This document shows, piece by piece, positions 12,601 to 20,083 of a stretch of 64,000 bases of DNA. The DNA is from Liolophura sinensis. Its lineage: Eukaryota > Mollusca > Polyplacophora > Chitonida > Chitonidae. The stretch is from the NCBI RefSeq assembly GCF_032854445.1, contig NC_088304.1, forward strand, positions 17,559,704 through 17,623,703, written 5' to 3'. Numbering within the stretch: the stretch's first letter is position 1; each line of letters begins with the position of its first letter. The notes below the pieces were generated by a model. It was not told where the DNA came from. It ran no database searches and was given only the letters and a program-made list of their open reading frames with translations. A program made the position numbers and the translations under genes.

Positions 12601-15600
12601 AGGAGTTTCATTGCGTTTGCAGGATTGTTATCAGAGTGCAGGATGTGAGCATTTATTACGCAAACCTCGAGAATGTGAAGTCCCATTTTCTTGTACCATT
12701 GGAGAGTCTTCCTAAGGCCAGAATAGTACGATAGCATTTGATCCGATGTGTCAACACCCGACATACCGTCATTGTAATCTTGCACTATATTTGGTTTGAT
12801 AGACATCTGCTGTCGGCGATTTACTACATTGATCATTTCGACCCTGTGCATGTTACTTATTGTCAACACATCACGCTTATCTTTCCACTTGCATACTACA
12901 ACGCTTTCAGAACGTTTCCAAGCATGTTCACCTTTTTTCAGCTTTTTACTTGCAACTTCCTTTGGATTCTCCTTACGATCAAAGCGAAGTGTGCCACAAA
13001 TGTAAGTAGATCGGTTAGTTAGCCTTTTTACAAGTCCCACAGAATTATAATAGTTGTCTGTGAAAACAACATGTCCTTTATCCAGAAATCCGTCCAACAG
13101 TTTCATGACAATAGCACCTGACTGTCCCATGTTCATGTCGTCATCGATAGCTGTGCCCGTGTAAACACGAATCCTCAGAACTAGCCCTCGTGATTCACAC
13201 AACTCATACAGTTTTATACAATACATGTGACGTTTGTTTTTTATATACTGCCTGAAAACCAGCCTCCCTCGCCACAATACCATTGATTCATCAATGCTGA
13301 GTTCTTTCCTTGGATAATATATCCTGTCCATAGTATGGTTGAAATGTTCTAATACAGGTCTCAATTTATACAAACGATCTGTGGCATCTGCGTTCGCATT
13401 ATCTGTAAAATGCCAAAAGCGAAGCAGAAGTTGGAATCTGTTGCGGCTCATGATACTGCCAAACAGAGTGTTTTTGTATAAATTGTTTGTACTCCAGTAA
13501 TGCTCTATCGTGGGCAGCGAGACGGGGCCCATGTGAAGTAAGAGTGCCAGAAACTTTTTCATTTCCACTGCATTAGTGTCACGCCAGTCATTCAAACGGG
13601 AATGCCTGCGTAGTGGGCGCTGTTTATTTATTTCTGCTGCAGCATACCGGTTTGTTTCTGTCACCATCATATCAATTAGTTCTGGAGTTACGAATAATTC
13701 AAACAATTCTGCAGGTGACCCATTTGGTACAGGGTTGATTAGCCCCGGTGTCTGGGTAAATGGGAAATCTGGAGGGTCTTGCGCCACCTCGGTCCAGTCA
13801 TGGTGTGGAACATGAATTGCCCTGGTTCGTCTGGGTTGAGGACTTACAGATCTCGATCGGTTGGGTGTTACACACACTCCACGGCTTCCGCCCCGGGTCC
13901 TAACTCCACCACCACGTGTTCTCACGCGCCGACCTCTAGCCCTCGAGCGACCACGTGTTACGTACGTTTTGTTTTCACTGTCGGTACTTTCTGTTTCCGA
14001 AGAAACTGTAGGATCCTCTCCACCACTGCTTGAAATACGAAACTCACTGTCTTCTGAGTCAACAACGGATGATTCGTTCCCACCATCATCGGAAGACTCA
14101 CACATCAATAGATCCGCGACCTGTTCTGCGTTCCACACAGCCATCTTTACCGCTCTCTGAACTTCAGACACCACGTGAAAACTTACAAAACCACAGGAAG
14201 TGATGTAATACCTCACAGCAAATGAGCAATGTACGAGTAGCCTTGAACACGTAAGCTAAATCCAAGAAGTATTTGGGCTTACTGTATAAACAATTAGGTA
14301 ACCTATGTAATAAATAGATCTGAGATGGTTTATTCCTCATGCGATATATATCGTCAGCTGGCGGTGTGGCAAGCGGAGTCATTCGTATTTGCCAAGCGCG
14401 AGTTATCTTGTCATAAGGGAATTCCCCTTTCTGTGGTTATTATGAAAACTGTCACTGGTTTCAGTATGTGGAAACTGAATACTAGGATAGTATGTATCAT
14501 AATCCATGCTTGGCCTATTTGACCCATTATGGTCATATCAGCCAGCAGTCAACGTGTTAACATTGATGGAATAACCCCATTGTGCTACTGTGCGCTCCAT
14601 GTGTACAAACCCTGAGCTCAATACCTGTAGTCCTTTTTAAGACACCACCCATAACATTTTGTTTAAAGAAAAAGAAAATTTAAATATCATTCAAATATCA
14701 TTAAAAAGAGTATGCTTTTTCTCAACTTTGCATGCCATTAAAAAATTCTAATATGTACCACAATTTGATAAATTATAAATAAAGTCAGCGCCAACATCCG
14801 CTGTGGGCGACTCCATTTTGCCTAAGAACTAAGAATCCTGAACTCTTCTGATTTAGGAAGAGAATTGCTGTCGGAAACCGCCAAAGTGCAGTTCGTACAT
14901 TTCCGGAAGAACTCTTCTTCCCAGAAGGTAGCAAACAGTAAAGTTCGTTTTCTACTTGACGATCAGGAAACCGGAATGTTGGACATAGGTTCCAAGTCTA
15001 CACGAACAAGCCAGCAGTTTTAACGACTCTCACTGGCTGAGAGGCAGCACACCCCCAGCATAAATAACAGGATGTTAAAGATGGAGGAAGCGATGGGCTC
15101 AGCGATTTATGCCAGCTTTGCCGTTTTCAGGCTTTAAGTGTATGGCGAGAAAAAGCGCAAAATTATGCAGCAGGCACCACCAGATAGAAAAAAATGTGCT
15201 CTGTTCAGCCTATAGGGTCATTTTTTAAAAATTTTCTTCTCCTTCAATACTGCTTTCTCTATTATTGGACGTCAGGGCCGTTGCTCAGGGTATGACATAA
15301 GCTATGTCTGTACTTCGTGCAGGCGAGCTAAAAATGAAATTGCTTTCGCTCAATATATTATATTAATCTTTCTGCAGAAAGGTTTTGTCACAATGTTGAT
15401 TTCTTACACAGATAATCCTGTACAGCTCTCTCAAATAGACGTTCCACAACTGCTCTCTGTTCTGCGCTTTCTCCAGACGCCATGCTGATCTCATCCTTCA
15501 GCCATGCCAGCCACAGATCTGCCATTAATAATGATGCGGTATTAGAATGATCAAACAAGACTGCAGATGAATCAAAGTAAAAATCAAAGTAAAATTCAAA

Positions 15601-18600
15601 GTAAAACTTAAAGTTTTACCTGAAATCTGTCACCATGCACTTTCAAGTTCTTTCAAATCTGTTCTGTATTCATTTAAAGTAAGCTTCTGAGAACTTTTAC
15701 ATGTACAACTGTTTAAGATATTACAAAATGCAGAAAAAAAGTAAGTAAAGCAATCAGTAATAAATAGAAACCTTAACCAGAAAAATTTATCGCAACTGGT
15801 GAAACAATATCTTGAAACTGAAGCACATTACCGGTTCAAGTAAATGTAGTTCAGAAATCTAAGAAGTATCATCAATATCAGCATGCTGTTCAATAAGATT
15901 TTGCTATTCTTTTCTTTTCAGAGTAACTGATAAATCAAAGAATTTTTCAAAGCAGTTTAAAAACATCTCCTTAGTTTGTCCTGTGACATGATGGATTTTA
16001 CTGATGTCAAAATTTAGAATTATTGACAAGAATTACAAGTAATGTCAGTGCTCATGTTGTTTACCTACCCTCTGAAAGTGGGAATATGGTGCTCATGATA
16101 TGTACCTACCCTCTGACAGAGGAAATATGGTGCTCATGTTGTTTACCTGCCCTCTGACATTGGGAATATGGTGCTCATGTTGTTTACCTACCCTCTGACA
16201 GTGGGAATATTGTGGTCATGATATGTACCTACCCTCTGACAGTGGGAATATTGTGGTCATGATATGTACCTACCCTCTGACAGTGGAAATATGGTGCTCA
16301 TGTTGTTTACCTACCCTCTGACAGTGGGAATATTGTGGTCATGTTGTTTACCTACCCTCTGACAGTGGGAATATTGTGGTCATGATATGTACCTACCCTC
16401 TGACAGTGGGAATATTGTGGTCATGATATGTACCTACCCTCTGACAGTGGAAATATGGTGCTCATGTTGTTTACCTACCCTCTGACAGTGGGAATATTGT
16501 GGTCATGTTGTTTACCTACCCTCTGACAGTGGGAATATTGTGGTCATGATATGTACCTACCCTCTGACAGTGGGAATATTGTGGTCATGATATGTACCTA
16601 CCCTCTGACAGTGGGAATATGGTGCTCATGTTGTTTACCTACCCTCTGACAGTGGGAATATTGTGGTCATGATATGTACCTACCCTCTGACAGTGGGAAT
16701 ATTGTGGTCATGATATGTACCTACCCTCTGACAGTGGAAATATGGTGCTCATGTTGTTTACCTACCCTCTAACAGTGGGAATATGGTACTCATGTTGTTT
16801 ACCTACCCTCTGACAGTGGGAATATGGTGCTCATGATATGTACCTACCCTCTGACAGTGGGAATATGGTGCTCATGATATGTACCTACCCTCTGACAGTG
16901 GAAATATGGTGCTCATGTTGTTTACCTACCCTATGACAGTGGGAATATGGTGCTCATGATATGTACCTACCCTCTGACAGTGGGAATATGGTGCTCATGA
17001 TATGTACCTACCCTCTGACAGTGGGAATATGGTGCTCATGATATGTACCTACTCCCTGACAGTGGGAATATGGTGCTCATGTTGTTTACCTACTCTCTGA
17101 CAGTGGGAATGTGGTGCTCATGATATGTACCTACCCTCTGAAAGTGGGAATATGGTGCTCATGGTTTCTCGGGCAGCTCTCAATCTCTCCAGCTCACCAG
17201 CTTCACGCAAGGCAGAAATCAGCTCCACATGTCCAGCGTACATGAATGGATTTTCCTTTACCTTTACACAAAATATGATCAAGCAAATCATTCTATGAAC
17301 TTTATGGTCATTAGAAAATTATGAAGCTTTCGTTATTATTCTAAAGTTCCAAAGCCTCTGCATTTTAAGAGAATTAAGACAATCTCTCCCATAATACGCT
17401 GTCTCAAGAGGAGTGATAAACTTTTTTTACCTTCTCCTGATTCCGTTCATATCAGTTTCTCATTGATTTGGTGAGAGACCCCCCCCCCCCCCTGCAAGCC
17501 CCTTTAAGACACCACCATTAAGCACAGATGAATACAGATTAAGTACAGATTAAGTACAGATGTTGAACCTGAATTTGTCCTTTATAAACACAGTAGGTTT
17601 TTACGTAAGTACAATATATGACCCATCTGCTGGCCCTTTTGGATCAAAGAGGGCTGTAAACTCAGTTAGCCCTGGTTGTCTTTAGCTCTGTCCAATATCT
17701 GTTTTACAGTCTCCATGTTATTATTGCAGGTAGAAAAATACCTATCCCTCAACAACAACAACAACGTATGCACCGCAGATGTCACCTATATATTCTAAGA
17801 AAACATAAATATGGTACCGACATATTGAAAACCAAATAGCCACTGCATCGATCCCAGCCAACATTTTCTCCACTCATGCCAAACCATTGCTGGTGAAAGT
17901 GTGATGTGTTATCAGGATCTATTCACAGATCTGGCTTTTTCAAAAACAACAGATTTCATTGATGTGAAACAGTGGCAGTTTGCATTATCTAAGAGAAAGC
18001 CAACTGGGACTGACACCTTAACTGTTTGGCTTTAACCCAGAACCAAATTTATCTTGTTTTGTACTTCCTGGGTGTATGCTGCTGTTGTTGAGAGGTAGTT
18101 AGTTTTTGCCCAGGAATAATGACATGGCCCTCTGTGATGTCAGAACTATACAAGGCAAGAGTCATACTGAACAGGACTGGGTGGTTTTGTGAATTTGAGG
18201 TTGTGCACGCAACTAAACAATGAGATATGCAGAGTCTGAGAACTACAGTTGTAGAACTTTCAACATGCTCAACAGATAGTGTGACATTGCAAGTCTTCAA
18301 CCTTTTCGCATGTTTGCGAGGTGTTTATTTAGGCAAGTCCTGAGGGTATTCAGTGCAGATCTATAAAATTATTCATTTTGTGAAGTCCTGAAAATGGCCA
18401 CTCCAACCAATGTAGTTTTGTCTCCAAAAACAAAGGCTTAATTGAACCAAAAGTTGCTCTCTCAAATGCGAAAAGGTTCAGGAATTAGGGTACATGTAAG
18501 TCTATAATGTATGACATGCTGCAGTTATAGCCAGAAACCACAGCATGCCGTTAAGCTTACCGTATCACAATGACTAAACTAGCTGCAACTGCTCCGACTG

Positions 18601-20083
18601 TTAATGAACTAATGCATACGCCATTGTCGGAAATGCTTCCCGGTTAAAAACTGGAAGTTTGTCCCCACACCTTTCAATCATGCTTTCGTCTACATTGCCA
18701 CAGTAACTCACAAAGAACAAAATGCCATTACCCGCTCACCTTAACAGGTAACTGGGCACATGACAGTATACTGGTAACAATATCCTGCCGCTTTTGCCCC
18801 TGGTGCATACAGCATAGTGAACGGAAGTAAATTTCTGTAAGTGATACTACAGTGGCGATCTCCAATGGGAGATATATACTTCGTTTCTAATCAGCTACAG
18901 CAGCGATGTGGGCTAATATGATTACGGAGCAGACTTCTACAGCAAACTTCTTCTTCATGAGCAAAGTTGCAGTGAGGCCCGGTATAAATTGAACGTTGAC
19001 GGAGCGAAACATTCAGTTTTGAACTTGGAAGCATTTGCCATAATTGTAGGCATGATATTTCAGTAACCGTGGACGCTGTTGCGGCTAGGAATGAAACTGA
19101 CATAAATGTACCACTAGGCTGGCTGATAATGAATAACTGCAAGGCCGCCGGAATATGTGGACGTCTCTACAGTGTACTTTGTCAGGAGACACACTATCAG
19201 CGCTGGAGGTGTGAGGTGACAGAACTGTAGCACTACTCCAAGAACAGTGAAGAAAAGTAAATATAAGGATGCATGGCTGCACTGAAGTGACTTCAAAATA
19301 ATATCGGAGCGAAGTAGCCAATAATAGAAGTAGCCCAAACTGGATGACTACACTCACAAGGACTCGCACAGTTGTGGATTGTTCCCATTCATCTCTGAAG
19401 AAACCATCGGAAAATTTCTGAAAACAGTCGATTTCTCACCTCCTGGCCTGTTCAGATACAGCTTTACAATGGTGTCCCAGGGCACCTGACTGTTTACCTT
19501 TGATCGACAGCTCGGGATTTTAACAGTCAGGTGCCCTGAGACGTTTAGTATTGTAAAGGAGTAACTGGACAGGTCGGGGAGGTTTTTAATAGGATGTTTT
19601 AGAAATTTTACGATGGTTCCTTGAGATGAATGGGAGCAATCCATGACTATGCGAGCCCCTGTGAGCGTAGTCATCCAAGGCCAGGAGCGAAGGTGGAGCC
19701 ATGCAGAACTACGATACCACAGGCATGACAGGAGCTCTTAACCACGAAAATCTACCTCAACACTTAGGTCTCACAACACATACTATATAGTATGTGGTTA
19801 GAGTCCTAAACAAGAGGGGTTTGCGTAGATAATAGCTCAAAAGTCTGACAAAAACCAGGGCAGAATGGCAAAATCTTAAAAGTTAGCAACAACAACAACA
19901 TCTCACTTGTGATTCCAACTCTGTTAGTCTCTTGTCAGTTTCGGCATCATCAGCACTGTCATTGGAGTCTGATTCCTCTTCCACATCGTCGTCAGCCTGC
20001 AGTGCTTCTTCCTCTTTTTCTGCTTCATCTTCTGTGGGTTTATTCTCGTTTTCCGACATCAACTGAATTTCACCGCCCGCCAT
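630..20083 (-). CDS. SART3: SART3 (U4/U6 snRNP recycling factor), 5' ten exons, 3' part beyond window
   Basis: SART3 (yeast Prp24-related, also called p110) is a nuclear protein that re-anneals U4 and U6 snRNAs after splicing; it has N-terminal HAT repeats and C-terminal RRMs. Coding exons in transcript order are 19907-20083, 17135-17261, 15408-15518, 8531-8707, 7968-8066, 6565-6692, 4128-4277, 2949-3087, 2385-2492 and 630-695. All junctions are GT-AG with compatible phases, giving 427 complete codons. Recognisable blocks are an acidic N-terminus, then HAT segments containing LWLAWLKDEISM, VFERAL, IWEAYREFE, DPARIQCLFERAL, PDLWIQYTQYL, RNCPW, ALWEKYLVAMER and YCDYLKRRIDW, colinear with the vertebrate protein. 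The remaining HAT repeats and the RRMs would lie beyond position 1. Three of its introns carry minisatellites made from its own splice junctions, and the longest intron hosts a piggyBac element. Homology is from memory of the family, but the colinearity and the phases make the call very safe. Confidence 0.96.
1078..2430. repeat. ~63-83-bp minisatellite containing the 3' end of SART3 exon 9 and its donor
   Basis: There are about 18 units. The one nearest the exon is the true exon 9 end. The others, on the minus strand, repeat a near-copy of TACTGTGACTACCTGAAG followed by GGATTGACTGGGACAAAG and then GTCTGTAC. Unit length varies because TACATGTACA spacers and short indels differ. Confidence 0.93.
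2385..2492 (-). CDS. SART3: SART3 exon 9 (HAT)
   Basis: Codons 370-406. It encodes TLEQALQSGLTEPGDF, LLLWTAYCDYLKRRIDWDK, colinear with the vertebrate segment EKALNAGF to YLDYLRRRVDF. Its last ~40 coding bases plus the donor AAAG|GTCTGT are the seed of a 17-copy array immediately downstream in the transcript. Confidence 0.93.
2949..3087 (-). CDS. SART3: SART3 exon 8 (HAT)
   Basis: Codons 324-370. It encodes DRKLRVKQIVMAVYKRAV, RNCPWSAALWEKYLVAMERYG. Homology selects the donor AGAG|GTGCGA, because it joins TLEQAL of exon 9 in register. A GTAAGA lies slightly downstream and would break colinearity. Confidence 0.92.
3840..3935. repeat. AT-rich duplicated segment
   Basis: TTATATCAACCA(T)ACTAATTATAATT occurs twice, followed by a third partial TTATATCAACCAACC. 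It is low-complexity intron sequence between SART3 exons 7 and 8. Confidence 0.6.
4128..4277 (-). CDS. SART3: SART3 exon 7 (HAT)
   Basis: Codons 274-323, phase 0 to 0. It encodes YQSYIQFELKENDPARIQ, LFERALQQHCLQPDLWIQYTQYL, one of the most conserved SART3 segments. The acceptor is TTCGCAG and the donor CTG|GTAAAG. Confidence 0.96.
4373..4552 (-). mobile_element. SINE family 1, degraded, lacking the tRNA head
   Basis: TTTATTTATTTGATTTTGTGTTTTACGCCGTACTCGAGATT begins the copy, followed by diverged core blocks (CCAGC...ATAATGGTGGG, GGTTGCTGTCAGAC, GGACTTGAA). This is the reverse complement of the family's 3' part. It lies within the SART3 intron between exons 6 and 7. Confidence 0.75.
4690..4772. 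repeat. 21-bp tandem repeat, 4 copies
   Basis: The unit is TTTGCATGGTAAGTCAGGTAA with minor changes. It lies in the SART3 intron after exon 6. Confidence 0.85.
4800..6250. other. SART3 intron 6, no gene seen
   Basis: The stretch holds a C-rich patch near 5088-5140 and an isolated 95-codon open frame at 5570-5857 on the plus strand that has no recognisable domain and no splice context. I see no coding or RNA gene here. Confidence 0.6.
6252..6412 (-). mobile_element. SINE family 1, 5'-truncated copy
   Basis: The copy has a TTTA tail, GGTGTTTTACACTGTACTCACGAATATTTCAC, ATTATGGTGGGAGGAAA, GGGCAGAGCCCGGGG and GGTTGCTGTCAGACCTTCCCACGTA. The tRNA-like head is missing. Confidence 0.88.
6565..6692 (-). 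CDS. SART3: SART3 exon 6 (HAT)
   Basis: Codons 231-273. It encodes MEETYSEFRQWM, AAAYNKARDKL and KIQPFEDAL, colinear with the vertebrate block from DMEATFAEY to YKPYEEAL. The donor is TTG|GTGAGT. Confidence 0.94.
7168..7368 (-). mobile_element. SINE family 1, internally deleted
   Basis: A TTTATTTGATTAATTGGAGTTTTATGTCGTGCTCAAGAATATTTCACTTAT tail and part of the core are followed directly by AACTCACAGGG, CATTGGTGAGAGGC, CCTGGGTC and CTAACCACC from the head region. Confidence 0.85.
7968..8066 (-). CDS. SART3: SART3 exon 5 (HAT)
   Basis: Codons 198-231. It encodes TKEQEEKFTKQNQ and VISLFKRQLSVPLN, matching the family block LFRRQLAIPLYDME. Two AG acceptors are adjacent; only the inner one (GCCTGCAG|CCGGG) gives the phase required by exon 4. 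Confidence 0.9.
8531..8707 (-). CDS. SART3: SART3 exon 4 (HAT)
   Basis: Codons 139-198. It encodes VWLEYVQFSIGGMGHEGG, VFERAL, LHVTKGAMIWEAYREFEAA. The acceptor is a pyrimidine-rich tract ending in TTAAG|CTGTTCC; this acceptor and the first exon bases are repeated twice more upstream in the transcript at 64-bp spacing. Confidence 0.95.
8700..8893. repeat. 64-bp tandem triplication containing the SART3 exon 4 3' splice site
   Basis: GGAACAGCTTAAGAGGGGAGATAAATCAG occurs at 8701, 8765 and 8829. On the minus strand this reads as a pyrimidine tract, TTAAG and the first exon 4 bases CTGTTCC. Only the copy at 8701-8707 leads into the exon. Confidence 0.95.
9664..10366. repeat. 21-bp tandem repeat, about 33 copies
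   Basis: The unit is ACTGATGGACTGGCATACAAC, with occasional CATGTA or T insertions. The period is divisible by three, so up to 291 open codons appear in several minus frames; these are artefacts. It lies in the SART3 intron between exons 3 and 4. Confidence 0.97.
10761..11224. mobile_element. MITE-like element with ~55-bp TIRs and 11-bp flanking direct repeat
   Basis: The left arm from 10780 (TCCAAGAGCTAGCTGAGATT and onward) matches the inverted right arm ending near 11216 (TCCATGAGCTAGCTGAGATT and onward) for about 55 bp. AGTCACAACAG occurs as an exact direct repeat at 10750-10760 and 11225-11235. Long TIRs with a 9-11 bp target duplication are typical of Mutator-like elements. No transposase is present. 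Confidence 0.75.
11330..11886. repeat. 179-bp tandem repeat, about 3 copies left of the piggyBac
   Basis: Units end in CCACCCCTAACATTTTGTTTAAC, with CTAACATT ending at 11520, 11699 and 11878. A further partial unit continues right of the piggyBac at 14557-14665, so the transposon split the array. Confidence 0.93.
11887..14556 (-). mobile_element. Complete piggyBac-like DNA transposon
   Basis: TTAA at 11883-11886 and 14557-14560 flank a 2,670-bp element whose ends are CACGTTGACTGC and its exact inverse GCAGTCAACGTG. It carries one open transposase frame on the minus strand, the same strand as host gene SART3. Related palindromic words (GACGAGTTATCTCGTC, GACGAGTTAACTCGTC) lie near the 11887 end, and a variant lies about 150 bp inside the other end. 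Intact ends, target duplications and an open frame suggest a recent insertion. Confidence 0.95.
12336..14144 (-). CDS. piggyBac-family transposase (PGBD4-like)
   Basis: This is a DDE transposase catalysing cut-and-paste transposition into TTAA sites in the nucleus. The frame is open for 626 codons from 14216. I prefer the internal Met at 14144 (602 aa) because of its AAGATGGCT context and the usual acidic start (ESSDDGG). In 602-aa numbering: an acidic/Arg-Gly-rich N-terminus to ~110; the DDE core with SIDESM (D285), FTDNYY (D363) and YNDGMSGVD (D459, D465); and a C-terminal Cys/His domain with CRIC, CAEC, CVEPC and HH, as in active piggyBac proteins. No stop or frameshift interrupts it. It sits inside a complete element in a SART3 intron. 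It has no obvious relation to the host gene function. Confidence 0.95.
   Translation of the reverse strand: MAVWNAEQVADLLMCESSDDGGNESSVVDSEDSEFRISSSGGEDPTVSSETESTDSENKTYVTRGRSRARGRRVRTRGGGVRTRGGSRGVCVTPNRSRSVSPQPRRTRAIHVPHHDWTEVAQDPPDFPFTQTPGLINPVPNGSPAELFELFVTPELIDMMVTETNRYAAAEINKQRPLRRHSRLNDWRDTNAVEMKKFLALLLHMGPVSLPTIEHYWSTNNLYKNTLFGSIMSRNRFQLLLRFWHFTDNANADATDRLYKLRPVLEHFNHTMDRIYYPRKELSIDESMVLWRGRLVFRQYIKNKRHMYCIKLYELCESRGLVLRIRVYTGTAIDDDMNMGQSGAIVMKLLDGFLDKGHVVFTDNYYNSVGLVKRLTNRSTYICGTLRFDRKENPKEVASKKLKKGEHAWKRSESVVVCKWKDKRDVLTISNMHRVEMINVVNRRQQMSIKPNIVQDYNDGMSGVDTSDQMLSYYSGLRKTLQWYKKMGLHILEVCVINAHILHSDNNPANAMKLLEFREALTTHLLGDSLNVIPAAGPSPTSQSSFHYLEHLPATEKKERPTKRCRICSMQGLRRETRYICAECPDKPALCVEPCFRQHHVN
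14667..15247. mobile_element. MITE-like element, AGGAGAAGAAAA terminus, copy 1
   Basis: The left end TTAAAGAAAAAGAAAATTTAAAT and the right end TTTTCTTCTCCTTCAA are inverted relatives. The interior is a close relative of the copy at 41475-42022 (for example GATAAATTATAAATAAAGTCAGC and CCGGAATGTT). It begins exactly at a TTTAA of the 179-bp repeat remnant. Confidence 0.8.
15408..15518 (-). CDS. SART3: SART3 exon 3 (HAT)
   Basis: Codons 102-139. It encodes LWLAWLKDEISMA and ERLFERAVQDYL, diagnostic of the SART3 HAT region. In-phase 1 and out-phase 1 join both neighbours exactly. The intron that follows runs 6.7 kb to exon 4 and contains the piggyBac element. Confidence 0.95.
15519..16045. other. 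SART3 intron sequence, no gene seen
   Basis: AT-rich sequence between exon 3 and the 41-bp array. It contains a short AAATCAAAGTAAAA duplication near 15575-15605 and nothing else I can support. Confidence 0.6.
16046..17160. repeat. 41-bp minisatellite made of the 3' end of SART3 exon 2 and its donor
   Basis: On the plus strand the unit is CCTACCCTCTGACAGTGGGAATATGGTGCTCATGATATGTA or its TTGTTT variant. The inverse reads ATGAGCACCATATTCCCA, CTGTCAGAGG, then donor GTAGGTACAT. The donor copy at 16064 and the true donor at 17130 are 1,066 bp apart, exactly 26 periods. Confidence 0.97.
17135..17261 (-). CDS. SART3: SART3 exon 2 (first HAT helix)
   Basis: Codons 60-102. It encodes YAGHVELISALREAGEL and then ETMSTIFPLSE, colinear with the vertebrate block ending in IFPLTEELWLEW. 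The donor is GAGG|GTAGGT. The last ~28 coding bases plus the donor are the seed of the 41-bp minisatellite directly downstream in the transcript. Confidence 0.94.
17262..18298. other. SART3 intron 1, proximal part
   Basis: This contains a 14-C run near 17480, CAACAACAACAACAAC near 17750, and an 83-codon minus-strand frame at 18049-18300 without splice signals or a domain. No gene is supported. Confidence 0.55.
18299..18478. mobile_element. MITE-like element with AACCTTTTCGCAT TIRs, copy 1
   Basis: The 13-bp end AACCTTTTCGCAT at 18299 is exactly inverted at 18466-18478 (ATGCGAAAAGGTT). The interior is similar in order to 60829-61024, including AAAGTTGCTCT near the right end. It is non-coding. 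Confidence 0.8.
19338..19677. repeat. Long imperfect palindrome (arms ~150 bp)
   Basis: The left arm runs GGATGACTACACTCACA, TTCCCATTCATCTC, AACCATCG, AAATTTCT, CTTTACAAT, AGGGCACCTGACTG. It recurs inverted on the right from AACAGTCAGGTGCCCT through ATTGTAAAG to TGTGAGCGTAGTCATCC. The loop is about 30 bp (TTTGATCGACAGCTCGGG). It lies in SART3 intron 1 and would fold into a hairpin RNA if transcribed. Confidence 0.85.
19907..20083 (-). CDS. SART3: SART3 exon 1 (start codon, acidic N-terminus)
   Basis: Codons 1-59, phase 0 at the 3' end, followed by GTGAGA. The start gives MAGGEIQLMSENEN and then a run rich in Glu and Asp, as in SART3 orthologues. It ends in LTELESQ, which joins VKENPF of exon 2 without a frame break. 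It faces SNAP29 across 425 bp. Confidence 0.93.

Noticed and set aside
14164-14216. Upstream Met of the transposase frame (626 aa)
   Set aside because: The extra 24 residues are hydrophobic and unlike piggyBac N-termini; the Met at 14144 has a better context. It cannot be excluded.
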